Shown in pieces: positions 1 to 10,804 of a stretch of 64,000 nucleotides of DNA; the stretch's first letter is position 1; every line of letters begins with the position of its first letter. Source of the DNA: Sepiola atlantica. Taxonomy: Eukaryota > Mollusca > Cephalopoda > Sepiida > Sepiolidae. The stretch spans positions 135,555,325 through 135,619,324 of the forward strand of contig OY744521.1 of NCBI GenBank assembly GCA_963556195.1, written 5' to 3'. The position numbers and the translations under genes are program-made. The notes beneath the pieces were generated by a model. It did not search any database. It saw only the letters and a list, made by a program, of their open reading frames with translations, and was not told where the DNA came from.

Positions 1-172
1 GATTTCAGGCGACTATATACATGCAAACATGCTTATCCGCAGCACTAATACATGTACTCAAGATATTGCCATCCCTTATAATATTATGACCTTGCCTAAT
101 ATCTCGAGTACATGTATAAGTGCTGCGGATATGCATGTTTGCATGTGTTTATGTATATAGTCGCCTGAAATC
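1..172. repeat. Long hairpin (inverted repeat), probably a foldback or MITE
   Basis: The arms 1-67 and about 98-172 are reverse complements, with few mismatches and one insertion of about 8 nt in the right arm. The loop is about 30 nt. The outer ends read gatttcaggcgac and gtcgcctgaaatc. The right arm is followed by ctcgag, and the same hexamer lies inside it. The left boundary may lie outside the window, so the element may be incomplete. No coding potential is seen. Confidence 0.75.
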
Positions 173-180
173 TCGAGTGT

Positions 181-1380
181 AGGTATTAGTTCTACGGATT
201 TTTGTAGACGTGTGTGCCTGATGTGAATATGTGCGGAGGAAACTGATATGCTTTAGTGTATCAAGTACATGTATTACTTGCAATAATTGGGTTCAAATTT
301 TTAAATAAGGAAGAGACAAATGTAAATAAATAAAATAAATATATATAGAAACAAATATACAAACGGACAAATTTAAAATAACAAATAACAGTCATTAGAG
401 AGTAAGATAACAATGATCAAAAGTTTATAGTATGTTTGTGCTTCATATGGTAATCATTTTAAATAGCTAAGTGACTTATGAATCACCCTGTACTTTATTT
501 TATTTTATTTGTTGAATTGACAGTAAATGTATTTTTACAGAACTAGAAATTATTTTTCATTAATAGCATTAGCCCCGACACATATTTATTTTTTCAAAAT
601 AGATATTTTTATTATTAACAGTAAATAAACTGAACATGTGATTGATGTTTGGTAGTACGTTCATTCTGTATTTCAAGCATTGAGAAAGATTGTTGCATTT
701 TTGAAAAGTGGATGAAAATGCCATCGTTACAGTCTCTGTTGCTTTCAACACCAGATACAACATGGATATTTACTGCCTACACACGCAATATATAAATAGG
801 AATCTACAGAATCAATAACCTTTTTTCCCCATTGAAATCGGTTTGTCGTATAAGCTTTCGTTTCTGCCTTTTTGTAAATAATAAACAGATGTTCATTTGT
901 TTGTAAAATAATTATATTCTCATTCAGGTTTTTTCCTTTAATTTTATGAAAACAAAATATGTTGATATCTTCATCTAATGTTAACTAGTCATACAATAAA
1001 AATCCGTTCTCACATGACACACAAACAACATTTTCTGATAGCGTGCAGCTCCAAAAGTATCCCCAATTCGAGAGCCATCATCAGAAGAAGAACACTTTAT
1101 TTGGAGCACTACTGAATTTATCTATGCATATGGTTGTATGCGTCCTACTTTTGTCAAAAACCCATTGTTTTGTATCGAGATAAGGCTAATATTGAAAAAG
1201 GTGATATTTCAGTAGTAATATAAATCGGAACAGTACAAACAAAATAGGTCTTTTGATAATAATGAAAGTCAGTTTTATAAAAACATAAACAGAAAGAAAA
1301 ACACCCAGACCCGACTGAAACAAAACACTTCTGGGGCAAGATATGGGAAAAGCGACAAGACCACAAAAAAGGAATGGCTG
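181..1380. other. AT-rich spacer, no gene recognised
   Basis: The sequence is AT-rich with only short chance reading frames. No family motif, tandem array or RNA gene was recognised. Confidence 0.6.
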
Positions 1381-1389
1381 AAAAACATA

Positions 1390-2040
1390 AAAGATGATCT
1401 TCAGAAAATTGAAGGAACAGAAACCGAAATTACTGAATAAACGCTCAAGGCAATCCTCAGAAAAATGGCAAACTGAAAAGCACCAGGCCACAGTGGAATA
1501 CATGCATACTGGTTTTAAAAATTCACGACCCTACATGAAAGACTAGTGCAAAACCTGGGAACATGTATCGAGGAAACAGACATATCAGACTGGATGACCA
1601 AAGGAAGAACTATATTAATACAAAAAACACCAAAAAGGGAACGGTTCCAAGCAACTACAGACCAATAACCTGCTTACCAACCATGTGGAAAATCCTAACG
1701 GTACAACTGAGAGAACAGATTTACCACTCCCCAAATAATCGTGGATTACTTTCTGAGGAACAGAAAGAATGCCGGAAAAGGAAAGAGAGACGCATGATCT
1801 GCTATACATAGGTCAAAAGATCCAGAAGGAAGTAAAACGCAGAAAAAAAAGAACATAGCCATGGCATGGATCGACTACAAGAAATCCTACAACAGAATCC
1901 CTCAAGCATGGATAATTGAGTGCTTAAGGATATAAAAAAATATCTGACAAGATTACATATCTTATTAAAAAAGCAATGGGAACATGGAGACTAGAACTGA
2001 CAGCTGGAGAACACCTGACTGAAATAAAAATACAAGGGTA
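1390..2040 (+). pseudogene. Decayed LINE reverse transcriptase (R2/R4-like)
   Basis: Translation in shifting frames gives hallmarks of a non-LTR reverse transcriptase. NYRPITCLPTMWKILT followed by LLSEEQKE lies at about 1,650-1,770, and AMAWIDYKKSYNRIPQAWI lies at about 1,860-1,915. The latter corresponds to RT motif A, where the usual form is DYKKAFD. Stops and frameshifts break the frame several times and the motif C segment is not visible, so this is a 5'- and 3'-truncated relic. The order NYRPI, EEQ-G-, WIDYKKA resembles site-specific R2/R4-type LINEs, but clade placement is inference. A related C-terminal segment lies on the minus strand at 61.9-62.9 kb. Confidence 0.75.
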
Positions 2041-2089
2041 ATTTCTTTGTCAACATAACTATTTGTCGATTTTGCAATTCATTTCTTTA

Positions 2090-2780
2090 TGGTTTATTTT
2101 TATTTTTTTACTAAGTGTTATTATACTATACTTATTCTTTACACTCCTCGGTCAGTGAAGAAGAAATCCTTCTAGACTGGCAATTTTTATTTTTTCACCC
2201 AAGAGATTGATTAGGTATCCCCCACTCGCTCTCATTTTATTTCTTTATACACTTACTACAATACACAAACGGTTAATTTAATTTTGTCTATTTAATAGAC
2301 TTTTACGTTTCAAACTATACTTCAAATTACAGTGTAGTATCTGCTATTTAATCTCTTTTCTTTTTGGTCAGTGAAAGACAAATATTTTTAAACTGCGCAA
2401 TTTTTATTTTTAAGTTACTTTTCCTCTATTTAACTATTTGTCGATTTTACAATAAATATATTTTTTATTTATTTTTTACTAAGTTTTATCATACTATACT
2501 TACTCTTTTCTCTCCTGACAGTTAAGAAATTCTTCTAGACTGCAGCATTTTTTTTTTCACAGGAGATGGATTTGAGACCCCTATAACTTCTATCTATCTT
2601 TATTTGATTACTACAATAAACATAAAGGGTTATTTACTTAATCTCTTTTCTCCTCGATCAGTGAAGGAGAAATCTTTCTAGACTGCGGCAAGTTTTATTT
2701 TTTTTATTACTTTTCGTCTATTTACCGATTTTACAATTCATTTCTACGTTTTTTTGATTATTTTTATTTTTTACTAAGTT
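2090..2780. repeat. Degenerate direct repeats related to the 28/39-kb repeat family
   Basis: Several diverged units recur, each with a segment like ctcctcggtcagtgaagg followed by aaatccttctagactg and a T-rich run. They are found near 2,140, 2,360, 2,510, 2,660 and 2,800. The same block occurs within the inverted repeats at about 28,650-28,730 and 39,270-39,370. The stretch at 2,331-2,346 (agtgtagtatctg) also resembles the U2 snRNA 5' region. Units are 130-300 bp apart and irregular. Confidence 0.6.
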
Positions 2781-2785
2781 CTGAT

Positions 2786-3020
2786 ATGATACTTATTTTT
2801 TTCTCTCCTATGTCAGTGAACAAGACATCAAGTAGCTTCTTTCCAAGAACCGCAGGCTTGTGGAACTCTCTTCCTGCTTACTGTTTTCTTTCTACCTATA
2901 ATATTGGTATTTTCAAGACTAAATTCAATGTCTTTTCGATAATCATATTTGTTCTTGTTAGCTCCTTACATCAAGTTGCTTCATGCCTTGTCTGGAGCGA
3001 TTTCTATAAAAAAAAACGCC
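2786..3020 (+). pseudogene. LINE C-terminal fragment joined to an inverted LINE 5' fragment
   Basis: The plus frame reads SSFFPRTAGLWNSLPA, then YNIGIFKTKFNVF. This is the characteristic C-terminus of jockey/CR1-like LINE ORF2 proteins (PRTA-LWNSLP---FP--YN---FK--V). It is followed at about 2,968-3,003 by sequence that on the minus strand matches the LINE 5' piece beginning around MKPLD, as at 30.2 and 33.2 kb. The adjacent opposite-orientation pieces indicate nested or rearranged LINE debris. No complete protein is encoded. Confidence 0.7.
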
Positions 3021-3089
3021 ATTGTTTATTAATTTTGGTAAATTCAATCTCCAACCAAAATGGGCACTCAGGATTGGTATAAAAATTGC

Positions 3090-3670
3090 TTCAATCCAGA
3101 AGGATTTTCCCTTCACTGACTTTGGTAAGCTTCACACATAGTTTTGGATCACATTTACTTATTTTCTTAGGGGGGGGATTTACTTTTACTTACAATCGTA
3201 AGAGGGGTGTGCACTCACACAAAACATACTATTTCGTTTGATTCAAAACATGGATAAATCCCATTTTACTCACTTTCAGGATCCTTTTCAGCTTCTTTTT
3301 AAGAATACTCTAATACTTATATATTCTTATATATATCCTGCGCAAAGCTGGGACATGATTCCTGCTAATATATAAATATATTCAAAACTCTTTTCTTTTA
3401 GGTAAAAAAGAAAAGAAATTAATGAACAGAGGAAGAAAAAAATGTCGTTTTTATCAAGACATCTTTCGGTCAACCATTTGTCAAGGTAGTCGTCAACAAT
3501 ATAATAAGGGTGAAATCACAGATGAAACTGCTCAAAAACCATAAAGGGGATTAGCGAATAAACATAAAAAATAATAAATTATTATTTTATTTTAATCTGA
3601 AGAAATAGATTACTTGATCTCTTGTTTTTGTTTGTTGTTTATAGTAATGAAGGCAGGTAGTGTATGTTTA
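3090..3670. other. Spacer without recognised features
   Basis: The sequence is AT-rich with no convincing reading frame or repeat apart from short T, A and G homopolymers. Confidence 0.5.
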
Positions 3671-3674
3671 AATG

Positions 3675-3676
<2 letters not shown>

Positions 3677-3735
<59 letters not shown>
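3677..3735. repeat. (TA)n microsatellite at the 3' boundary of the PLE
   Basis: An uninterrupted TA run abuts the outer edge of the left pseudo-LTR. The other end of the element also abuts a TA run at 9,016-9,055, which is consistent with insertion into TA-rich sequence. Confidence 0.9.
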
Positions 3736-3740
<5 letters not shown>

Positions 3741-4582
3741 ATAAAATGAAGTAATAAAATAAGGTGTCAATCAAATTTTATTAGAATTCAAAGTTCATGC
3801 AAAGCATCCTTAAGTCCTTAGCTCATGAGTTTTCAAAGATAATTCTTCTCTTCAGAGGACCATTACCGCAGTTATACTACTACAGGCAATAAAATTACGC
3901 TTTGAAAATATATAAAATTATATACACAAATATATAAAAATACATAACATCAAACATATCAATCCAAAAACATACTTTTGTTGAATCCATACAGTCCATC
4001 CAGGTCATACAAGTTGAGAAGCATAATCAGGAAGGACATTACTCCAAGATACAAACAGCAGTCCAAATATGTGAAATTGAAGGGGCCGGCAAGGTTATCC
4101 AGTCGCGAAATGTGTCCATATTCAATGTTAATGATAAATAAATCAATCAAAATAATACAAAAAGTCCAATCAAAGTTCCGAGATCCCAACATGTGCAACT
4201 CTAATCAAATCCAAATTCGTTGTTTAATTAGAAAACCAGCTAAATCCGAATTGAGCAAAACAAGACGGACTCCCATCACATCTAGCCAGAAGAGCGAAAA
4301 ATATATAAGTGATCTTCTCACCAGACATGACAAATCCCTAACGAACAGAAGGCGATATTAAATTGTCTACATCTCAGAATGACTTCAACGGGTTCAAGAT
4401 TATGTCTGTCCTACTTCCTGTTTGACAGGTTCAAGAAAAGACAGCAACATACAACCCCGCCATCCATCCCACCCAAATTAGGTTTTCACTGTCTGGGTCA
4501 GTAAGCTTATTCCATGTCAAAAGGGAAAGGAGCTAAGAAGTTAAAAGAAAACTAAAAGGGAGTTAGGAAAATTAGGTCAAGT
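3731..4582 (-). repeat. PLE pseudo-LTR, copy 1 (3' side)
   Basis: This 852-bp block is repeated in the same orientation at 8,147-8,998, offset exactly 4,416 bp. I saw no difference on reading both. It holds a hammerhead motif at 3,814-3,860 on the element's sense strand. A 127-codon plus-strand frame is open in both copies, but it is antisense to the element and has no recognisable domain, so it is not called a gene. Confidence 0.93.
3814..3860 (-). ncRNA. Hammerhead ribozyme motif in PLE pseudo-LTR 1
   Basis: On the minus strand, stem I GTCCT (3,860-3,856) pairs perfectly with AGGAC (3,818-3,814). The core CTGAAGA (3,855-3,849) fits CUGANGA. Stem II is a short AAGA/TCTT hairpin. GAAA follows at 3,834-3,831. 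A palindromic stem III CTCATGAG (3,829-3,822) comes next, then the NUH cleavage triplet CTA (3,821-3,819). Stem III is very short and self-complementary, and an A-C mismatch precedes it. Hammerheads of this kind may act best as dimers, as reported for other PLE hammerheads. All core positions are intact; cleavage activity is inferred. Confidence 0.82.
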
Positions 4583-5345
4583 CATCACGTACCCATCCAA
4601 AAGTATTACTTAAAATCTGGCTTACAGTAAAAAACCGACTTCACAAATCTAGCCCCATCAAGTAATTTAGAATATTTATGAAGTTAAAAATTACGAAGTT
4701 ATTAAATTCCAATAATTTTATAGTTTAATTCAAGATTTAATTTTTAAGATTTAATTTTAACAGGCTAGAAATTATTAGTAGTTTAATTTAAGATTCAATC
4801 CCATCAGCCCAGGAATTCCAACTCAAGGCCTGACATTCCCCAATTAAAAAAGTTTAACCTGCCCTAAGGTTTAATTTTTCCCAATTAAGATTTAATTTTC
4901 CCAATTACGAAGTTATCTAAATAATTATAACTTAATAATTTAATAGTTTAATTTAAGATTTAATTTTATCAGATTAGGAAGTTTAATTTAAGGTTATCTA
5001 ATATTTAATTTTATCAGATTAGGAAGTTTAATTTAAGGTTAGGTTTGTTCAATCAAGAAGTCCAATCCAAATTAGGGCTTAATTTTTCCTAATCTAGAAG
5101 TTGTAAATATATTCAAGGTTTAAGGTTTAATATTTCCCAATTAAGAGGTTGTAAAGATATTGTAAAGATATTGTAAATATATTTAGAAACTGAAAATTTA
5201 GGTGTATACATTTAGAAACTGAAAATTTAGGTGTATAAACCCTTACAACCTCGGAGTCTAAATCCCTTAGGCAAAAAAGATTAAAAATCAAAAAGGACCC
5301 ATCTCGAAGTCTGGACACCCCCGGTTTCATTGCTAGCCCAAACAG
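4583..5345 (-). other. PLE 3' untranslated region
   Basis: This lies between the RT stop codon and pseudo-LTR 1. It is AT-rich and contains diverged reiterations of motifs such as tttaatttaagatttaat and cagattaggaagtttaat between 4,680 and 5,050. A near-perfect tandem pair around atttagaaactgaaaattta lies at about 5,179-5,237. No further protein domain was seen. Confidence 0.7.
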
Positions 5346-8000
5346 CTACGGCAAAACTAGTGGTGGTTTCCATATAGCATATTTGAATTTCCTTCTGTGT
5401 CGACATTTGGAGACTAATTCACTCCTAGAATTTATCAGATTTAAATGTTTAGGTGCAGTAGCTATCATTACAGCTTCAGAGTTGCATAGACCACAAGATC
5501 TGGATCCTGGGCTGTAGGAGTTTGATTTTTTTAAGATAGACCATTTTATATTGTGTGGAATATTATTTGATCTTAAATTTTTAACTAAAGTGGTCAGGGA
5601 TGTTCTGTTGTTACCGACATCGTTATTGAAGGAGTAGTTATGCATGGAAATGCGGGATTTAATTAAATTTGCTGTGGCCCCAATATATGTGTGTACCCTA
5701 GGATTTACCCTTATTCCCGCGCCATTTATATTCCTATTCACAGGTCTATTTCTATTTACTGTATTTATATGATGTGGATTAGGTTGGTTGATTGATTGTA
5801 TATTATTGTTATCGTTACCTTCCATTGGGAACTCATTACCGGTTTGCTGAGGTAGAGGATGGATATTAGAATTGTTAGGTCTAGAGTTATGGTGCAAATT
5901 AGTTGTGGTGCTCAATTGTGGAATTTGATTAGGGGCTGTATTTATGTGGTCTCTAGGATTCATTATATAATTATTTTGCTCAGTTACAGTACAAGCATAT
6001 ACAATATCAGAATATGTGCATCTATTGTCCAATGGGCAATCACTGGTGCGCCTGCAGTTGCATGTATTTATAGGATTGGAATAATTAGAATTAGATTGGA
6101 TATTTTTTATTTTTTTGCTATTTGCTGAGATTATTGTTTGGGCTATATTTGGCATAGTAGAGTATGAAATTTTAATTGAATTCTTATTGAGTATGGAGCT
6201 ATATTTATGTGGGTATTTAAAAGAGTTTTCCAATATTTTAAAGAATTCCTTCGGGATATTGGTTTTAACGTTATTATTGAAAGGTGGGTTAAACCAAATA
6301 TTATTTTTCCTTCTAAGGCGTTTACGTGCAGTAGGTGTAGGGCTATCTATATGTTCTTGATTTTCATCAGGTATGATAGAGTGCCTTAGGGGTCTTTGTT
6401 TATTTACATTTCTTTTGGTTCGGCTCCTATTGCTAGTTGTCATATTATGTGTAATAATATTTACAGTTCTATCATTCTCTTTGTTTTGGTTATAAGTTAT
6501 TTTTTTAGAATATCCAGAGTTGAGCAATGCATTGTTATAAAATTGTGCGTTTTGGTTGAAAATGTTTTTATTGGCAGAAAGCTTAGATATTCTATTGGAA
6601 ACAGACGGTACTATTGAATTAATTATAGCTTTCGGGTGGTTAGATAGTTTATGTACATAGAAAAGAGTTAGATTGGGTTTATGGAAAGGGCTATATGATC
6701 CGTCATTGAGGTTAAGGGTGATATCAAGGAAGTTAGAAGTTTTTCTCTCCGGATCAACAGTTATGGAAAGGCCGAAATTTCTGAAAAAATCATGTAATTC
6801 TTCAATTGTTTTGCTATATCTTCTAGGTCTTTCATCTGAGACAAATAGGGCATCGTCTCTGTATAGGCCCCCTCTTAAATTTTTAAACCTATGTTTCATT
6901 TCATTTAAGAGGAATAAACCCACTAGATCCGTTACCTGAGCAGAATCAGAAGCTCCCATAGTAATATCGAAATCGTTGGGGGTGTCCTTTCTGGTCCATA
7001 ATTTGCCTTCGAATTGGAGAATAGATCTTCTTGCTAAGGTGATCAGTTTAATTTCCTGATCAGTAAGGTCTGAATTATTTTTCGCTAAATTTAGGGCTTT
7101 ATTTAAGAGAATTGGGGTAATAGATTGGTAATAGTTGTCTATGTCAAAAGTTATAAAACTTAATCTATGTTTATCTTTAAGGTTCATAAACCATTCAATT
7201 ACGCTATCTGAAGATTGCCACAATGAAAAGAAAATTTTATTTCTGATTGTCGGGATGACCCTATCAAGAATTTTTTTACTGATTATGCCTAAGTCAGATT
7301 TTGATGGGCAAATTAACCTTATTGATGGGTTTTGTTGAAAGTTAGTCTTATGGTCTTTAAGAGAAAATCTAGGTGTAGCTGGCGTAACTATTTCTGCATG
7401 GTTAGTTAGATTCATATATTTAAGTAGTTTTTTAGCCTCCAAATTTATATCTATAATTTTATTGGGTGGTGCAATTTTATATGATTTATGCAACTCACGG
7501 TATATTAAGTTCTTGTAAGAGGTATAATCCAATTTGTAGTAGTTCTTAGTCTTGTCTGCCGGAACTATGAAATCCGTATGTTTGTTAACTCTCCTGGTAA
7601 ATCCATTTATTTTTTTGACGATAGAACTGCAATATTTAGTCTGCTTCCTGAATTCAATTCTTCTGACCAAGTCGAACAAGGCATTCTCAAAGCCGGCCAA
7701 ATCATCATTCTGCCTAGGGAAAGATGTTGTTTTAAGGCCGTAATGAGCTGCTGCAATTCTCTCAATTTTTTTGAGCTCCTTAAATGAGTTCAATGGTAGT
7801 CCACCTCCACCAGTATTTTACCGTTTCGTGTCTCCATTGTCAATCCGATCCGGTGATGATTTTAGATCATGATGGTAAGCTCTCCATCTAACATTTATCA
7901 AAAACTTATTTATTGACTGGACCAATTTGTATATATAAGCCTCCTTAGTTGGAGTAGGTATGTTTTTGGCTGATAATGGAAGAAATTCTTTGCTGAACAT
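5346..8000 (-). CDS. Penelope-like reverse transcriptase with C-terminal GIY-YIG endonuclease (one in-frame stop)
   Basis: The main open frame is 815 codons, 7,793 to 5,346, starting from a non-ATG codon. RT hallmarks are LKDHK (about residue 145), RLICPSK (159), motif A FDIDNYY (216), motif B MGASDSAQ (279) and motif C YRDD (311). A basic linker leads to a Cys-rich knuckle CNCRRTSDCPL (578) and a GIY-YIG endonuclease. That domain shows VYA (598), YIG (703), Arg714, His718, CGLC (767) and a conserved Glu at 773. About 100 Asn/Pro-rich residues separate the GIY and YIG halves, where related proteins have about ten. The frame continues upstream to an ATG at 8,000 (MFSKEFLP, then INKFLINVRWRAYHHD, typical of a PLE N-terminus), interrupted only by TAA at 7,820-7,818. 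The stop may inactivate the copy, be read through, or be a sequence error. Canonical C-terminal GIY-YIG and an apparent Neptune/Nematis-like RT are my placement. Confidence 0.9.
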
Positions 8001-8040
8001 ATCCGGATTGTAATTAAAGCTCTACCTCACGGGAGCTTAA

Positions 8041-8063
8041 ATATATGAAGCAATCCAACAAAA
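8041..8063 (+). repeat. Inverted-repeat partner of the PLE 5' terminus
   Basis: These 23 nt, containing gaagcaatccaacaaaa, are the exact reverse complement of 8,998-9,020, which sits at the outer edge of pseudo-LTR 2. Together they bracket pseudo-LTR 2 and the leader. This matches the short inverted repeat described next to one pseudo-LTR in Penelope elements. Confidence 0.85.
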
Positions 8064-8146
8064 GATATAAGCGTCAACTAATATCTTATAATTAGTGAAA
8101 CATCCGGATAAAAAAACTGAAGCTCAATATACTGGATAGAGCATTA

Positions 8147-8998
8147 ATATTATAATATAAAATGAAGTAATAAAATAAGGTGTCAATCAAATTTTATTAG
8201 AATTCAAAGTTCATGCAAAGCATCCTTAAGTCCTTAGCTCATGAGTTTTCAAAGATAATTCTTCTCTTCAGAGGACCATTACCGCAGTTATACTACTACA
8301 GGCAATAAAATTACGCTTTGAAAATATATAAAATTATATACACAAATATATAAAAATACATAACATCAAACATATCAATCCAAAAACATACTTTTGTTGA
8401 ATCCATACAGTCCATCCAGGTCATACAAGTTGAGAAGCATAATCAGGAAGGACATTACTCCAAGATACAAACAGCAGTCCAAATATGTGAAATTGAAGGG
8501 GCCGGCAAGGTTATCCAGTCGCGAAATGTGTCCATATTCAATGTTAATGATAAATAAATCAATCAAAATAATACAAAAAGTCCAATCAAAGTTCCGAGAT
8601 CCCAACATGTGCAACTCTAATCAAATCCAAATTCGTTGTTTAATTAGAAAACCAGCTAAATCCGAATTGAGCAAAACAAGACGGACTCCCATCACATCTA
8701 GCCAGAAGAGCGAAAAATATATAAGTGATCTTCTCACCAGACATGACAAATCCCTAACGAACAGAAGGCGATATTAAATTGTCTACATCTCAGAATGACT
8801 TCAACGGGTTCAAGATTATGTCTGTCCTACTTCCTGTTTGACAGGTTCAAGAAAAGACAGCAACATACAACCCCGCCATCCATCCCACCCAAATTAGGTT
8901 TTCACTGTCTGGGTCAGTAAGCTTATTCCATGTCAAAAGGGAAAGGAGCTAAGAAGTTAAAAGAAAACTAAAAGGGAGTTAGGAAAATTAGGTCAAGT
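8147..8998 (-). repeat. PLE pseudo-LTR, copy 2 (5' side)
   Basis: This is the direct repeat of 3,731-4,582. Homology ends at 8,998, where pseudo-LTR 2 continues into ttttgttggattgcttcat while copy 1 continues into the element body. That shows the asymmetric ends expected of a partial-tandem PLE arrangement. Confidence 0.93.
8230..8276 (-). ncRNA. Hammerhead ribozyme motif in PLE pseudo-LTR 2
   Basis: The motif is the same as at 3,814-3,860, shifted by 4,416 bp. It has CTGAAGA, GAAA, palindromic stem III, a CTA cleavage triplet and a perfect 5-bp stem I. In an element transcript spanning both pseudo-LTRs, the two ribozymes would lie near the 5' and 3' ends and could release a defined unit-length RNA (inference). 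Confidence 0.82.
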
Positions 8999-9011
8999 TT
9001 TGTTGGATTGC

Positions 9012-9055
<44 letters not shown>
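8998..9055 (-). repeat. PLE terminal inverted repeat followed by (TA)n
   Basis: Positions 8,998-9,020 are the reverse complement of 8,041-8,063. From about 9,016 the sequence becomes an uninterrupted TA run, marking the 5' junction of the element. Confidence 0.85.
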
Positions 9056-9057
<2 letters not shown>

Positions 9058-9059
9058 TA

Positions 9060-9516
9060 CATGTGGCAGCATTTTTTCATTTTATCCAATATTGTTGAAA
9101 ATAACAGAATTATTTGCTTAATTATACCTTTTTTCTTCAAGTTTTTTAAATGATCATTTAAATAAATAATACAATGTTTTGTGTTAAAATAAAAAAGATA
9201 AATGTAGGTTCCATATATATATATCACGAACGTTTTGATTCTTCGTTGAATAATTTTAATGTGACATAAACAAATGAGCAAAAAAGCTGGAGAAAAGAAG
9301 AGAATTTCAAAAAATAGCCAAGAAACGCGCACCTGATGTCATTTAGATGCCAAAAGTACGTTAAAATCCAGCAACCTACAATTAATAACATTACGTATGA
9401 AACCAGTAATACTATTTTAAAATGCTTAACGTAATAACATTTTTGAATAACAGAAATGAATAAATAAAAATAAACCGAATTAAATTCACCGTTTTTATTG
9501 TAATAAGTAAATAAAG

Positions 9517-9572
<56 letters not shown>

Positions 9573-10790
9573 TAGAGAGAGAGAGAGAGAGAGAGATACG
9601 TAGAAAGCGGATGTTTATAAACGGTAACAGTTTAAAAGAAAATGAATGATATGCTCAGTGGAAGACGTATCAAGTAGAATTAACATTTCGCAAAATAGCA
9701 TTGTTTTCGATAATTGTAAAGGAAAAGAAGCATAGGAAAGAAAAGTAATAATATTTTCTAGAAAAAAATAAATTCTGAGGATTTACGATTGTTTGAGTAA
9801 TGTTCAATCAGTATGGATAGTCAAATTTGGACAAGCTTACCTGTGTTGTGGGAATTATTACTGGCAACGTTGTGTAAAAAAGATATGATGGGCCTCCATT
9901 AGATATCTACGAGCAATTGGATGTTTTTTAGCTGAAGATATCGTTTCGTTTTATGTTGTGTTTTGTTTTAAATTAAGTTAGAAGCCTTAAAAGTGTTATG
10001 TATCTAAATGCCTAAGTGTTCATGGCAAAATGTATACGGTGAAGAAGAAAGGATTTGTGTAACAATGGAAAATTCGTAACTGAAATGGATTTACTCGATG
10101 AGATTGATAGGTGCGTGAGGCAATTTTCAATCAATGTACAGTAGAACTGAATCCGTGTGTTTATTTAATTCTTAAATTCCGGAATGAGTTGAGATGTATT
10201 GTTAATAGTTGTAAGTAACGAAGAACAGTAAATAATTTTATATAATCCGATAATTTAGAATGAGACAGGGAATAGTTGAGAGGGTTTGTTATTTGATTTA
10301 CAAATCCGGTATATTATGTATGAAATTGTTAGAAGAATGAAATGAAACAATTACGGTGAACATTGTATAAATTATCCGATATATTCTATTTATGGGCGCT
10401 AAGTGGGAAGGTGAGGGTAGGAAAATGGTAGAGAGAAAACTTTTTACTACTATCTGTATGAAGAATATGGTTTTGTGAGAGTCTGTGATGGCAGTCTAAA
10501 ATTAGTATTTATTGTTAGATGGTGGAAATAATCATACATTTCTTGAAACACACGCGAGTGAATAAGCTGAATATAATGGTGAGTTTAGTAGTCTATGATG
10601 CATGTGGTTATATTCTTACTGTCGTCAAGAGGTACAGGGGAAAAACGTCTTCAGTGTATATATAAGATTATATGTAAGTAAAAGAGAGAACGAACAGCTA
10701 AAATGGGTGTACATTTCATTAAACAAGAGAGATTTTTCCTCCAATTGATTTTTTTCTGTCTTTGTTCGACTCACAAGATCAATATTTTTA
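9060..10790. other. AT-rich spacer with one TA/GA microsatellite
   Basis: A compound run of (TA)n then (GA)n lies at about 9,521-9,598. The rest shows no recognisable gene, repeat or RNA signature. Confidence 0.55.
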
Positions 10791-10804
10791 GTCTTGGGTT
10801 GAAA

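Larger units (their letters stand above)
3731..9020 (-). mobile_element. Penelope-like element, near full length
   Basis: The element is read on the minus strand. Its order is a 23-nt inverted-repeat end (8,998-9,020), pseudo-LTR 2 (8,147-8,998), a 5' leader carrying the partner inverted repeat (8,041-8,063), an RT plus GIY-YIG reading frame (8,000-5,346), a 3' untranslated segment, and pseudo-LTR 1 (4,582-3,731). Direct pseudo-LTRs, an RT with C-terminal GIY-YIG, a short inverted repeat next to one pseudo-LTR and hammerhead motifs are all known traits of Penelope-like elements. The two 852-bp repeats look identical by eye, so the copy is probably recent. The single in-frame stop is discussed under the CDS. 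Confidence 0.9.

Noticed and set aside
1068..1095. ctgatgatggctctcg as a hammerhead core (minus strand)
   Set aside because: No GAAA strand or closing stem I could be found nearby.
3978..4361. 127-codon plus-strand frame, identical at 8,394-8,777
   Set aside because: It lies antisense within both PLE pseudo-LTRs, has no recognisable domain, and its duplication follows from the repeat itself.
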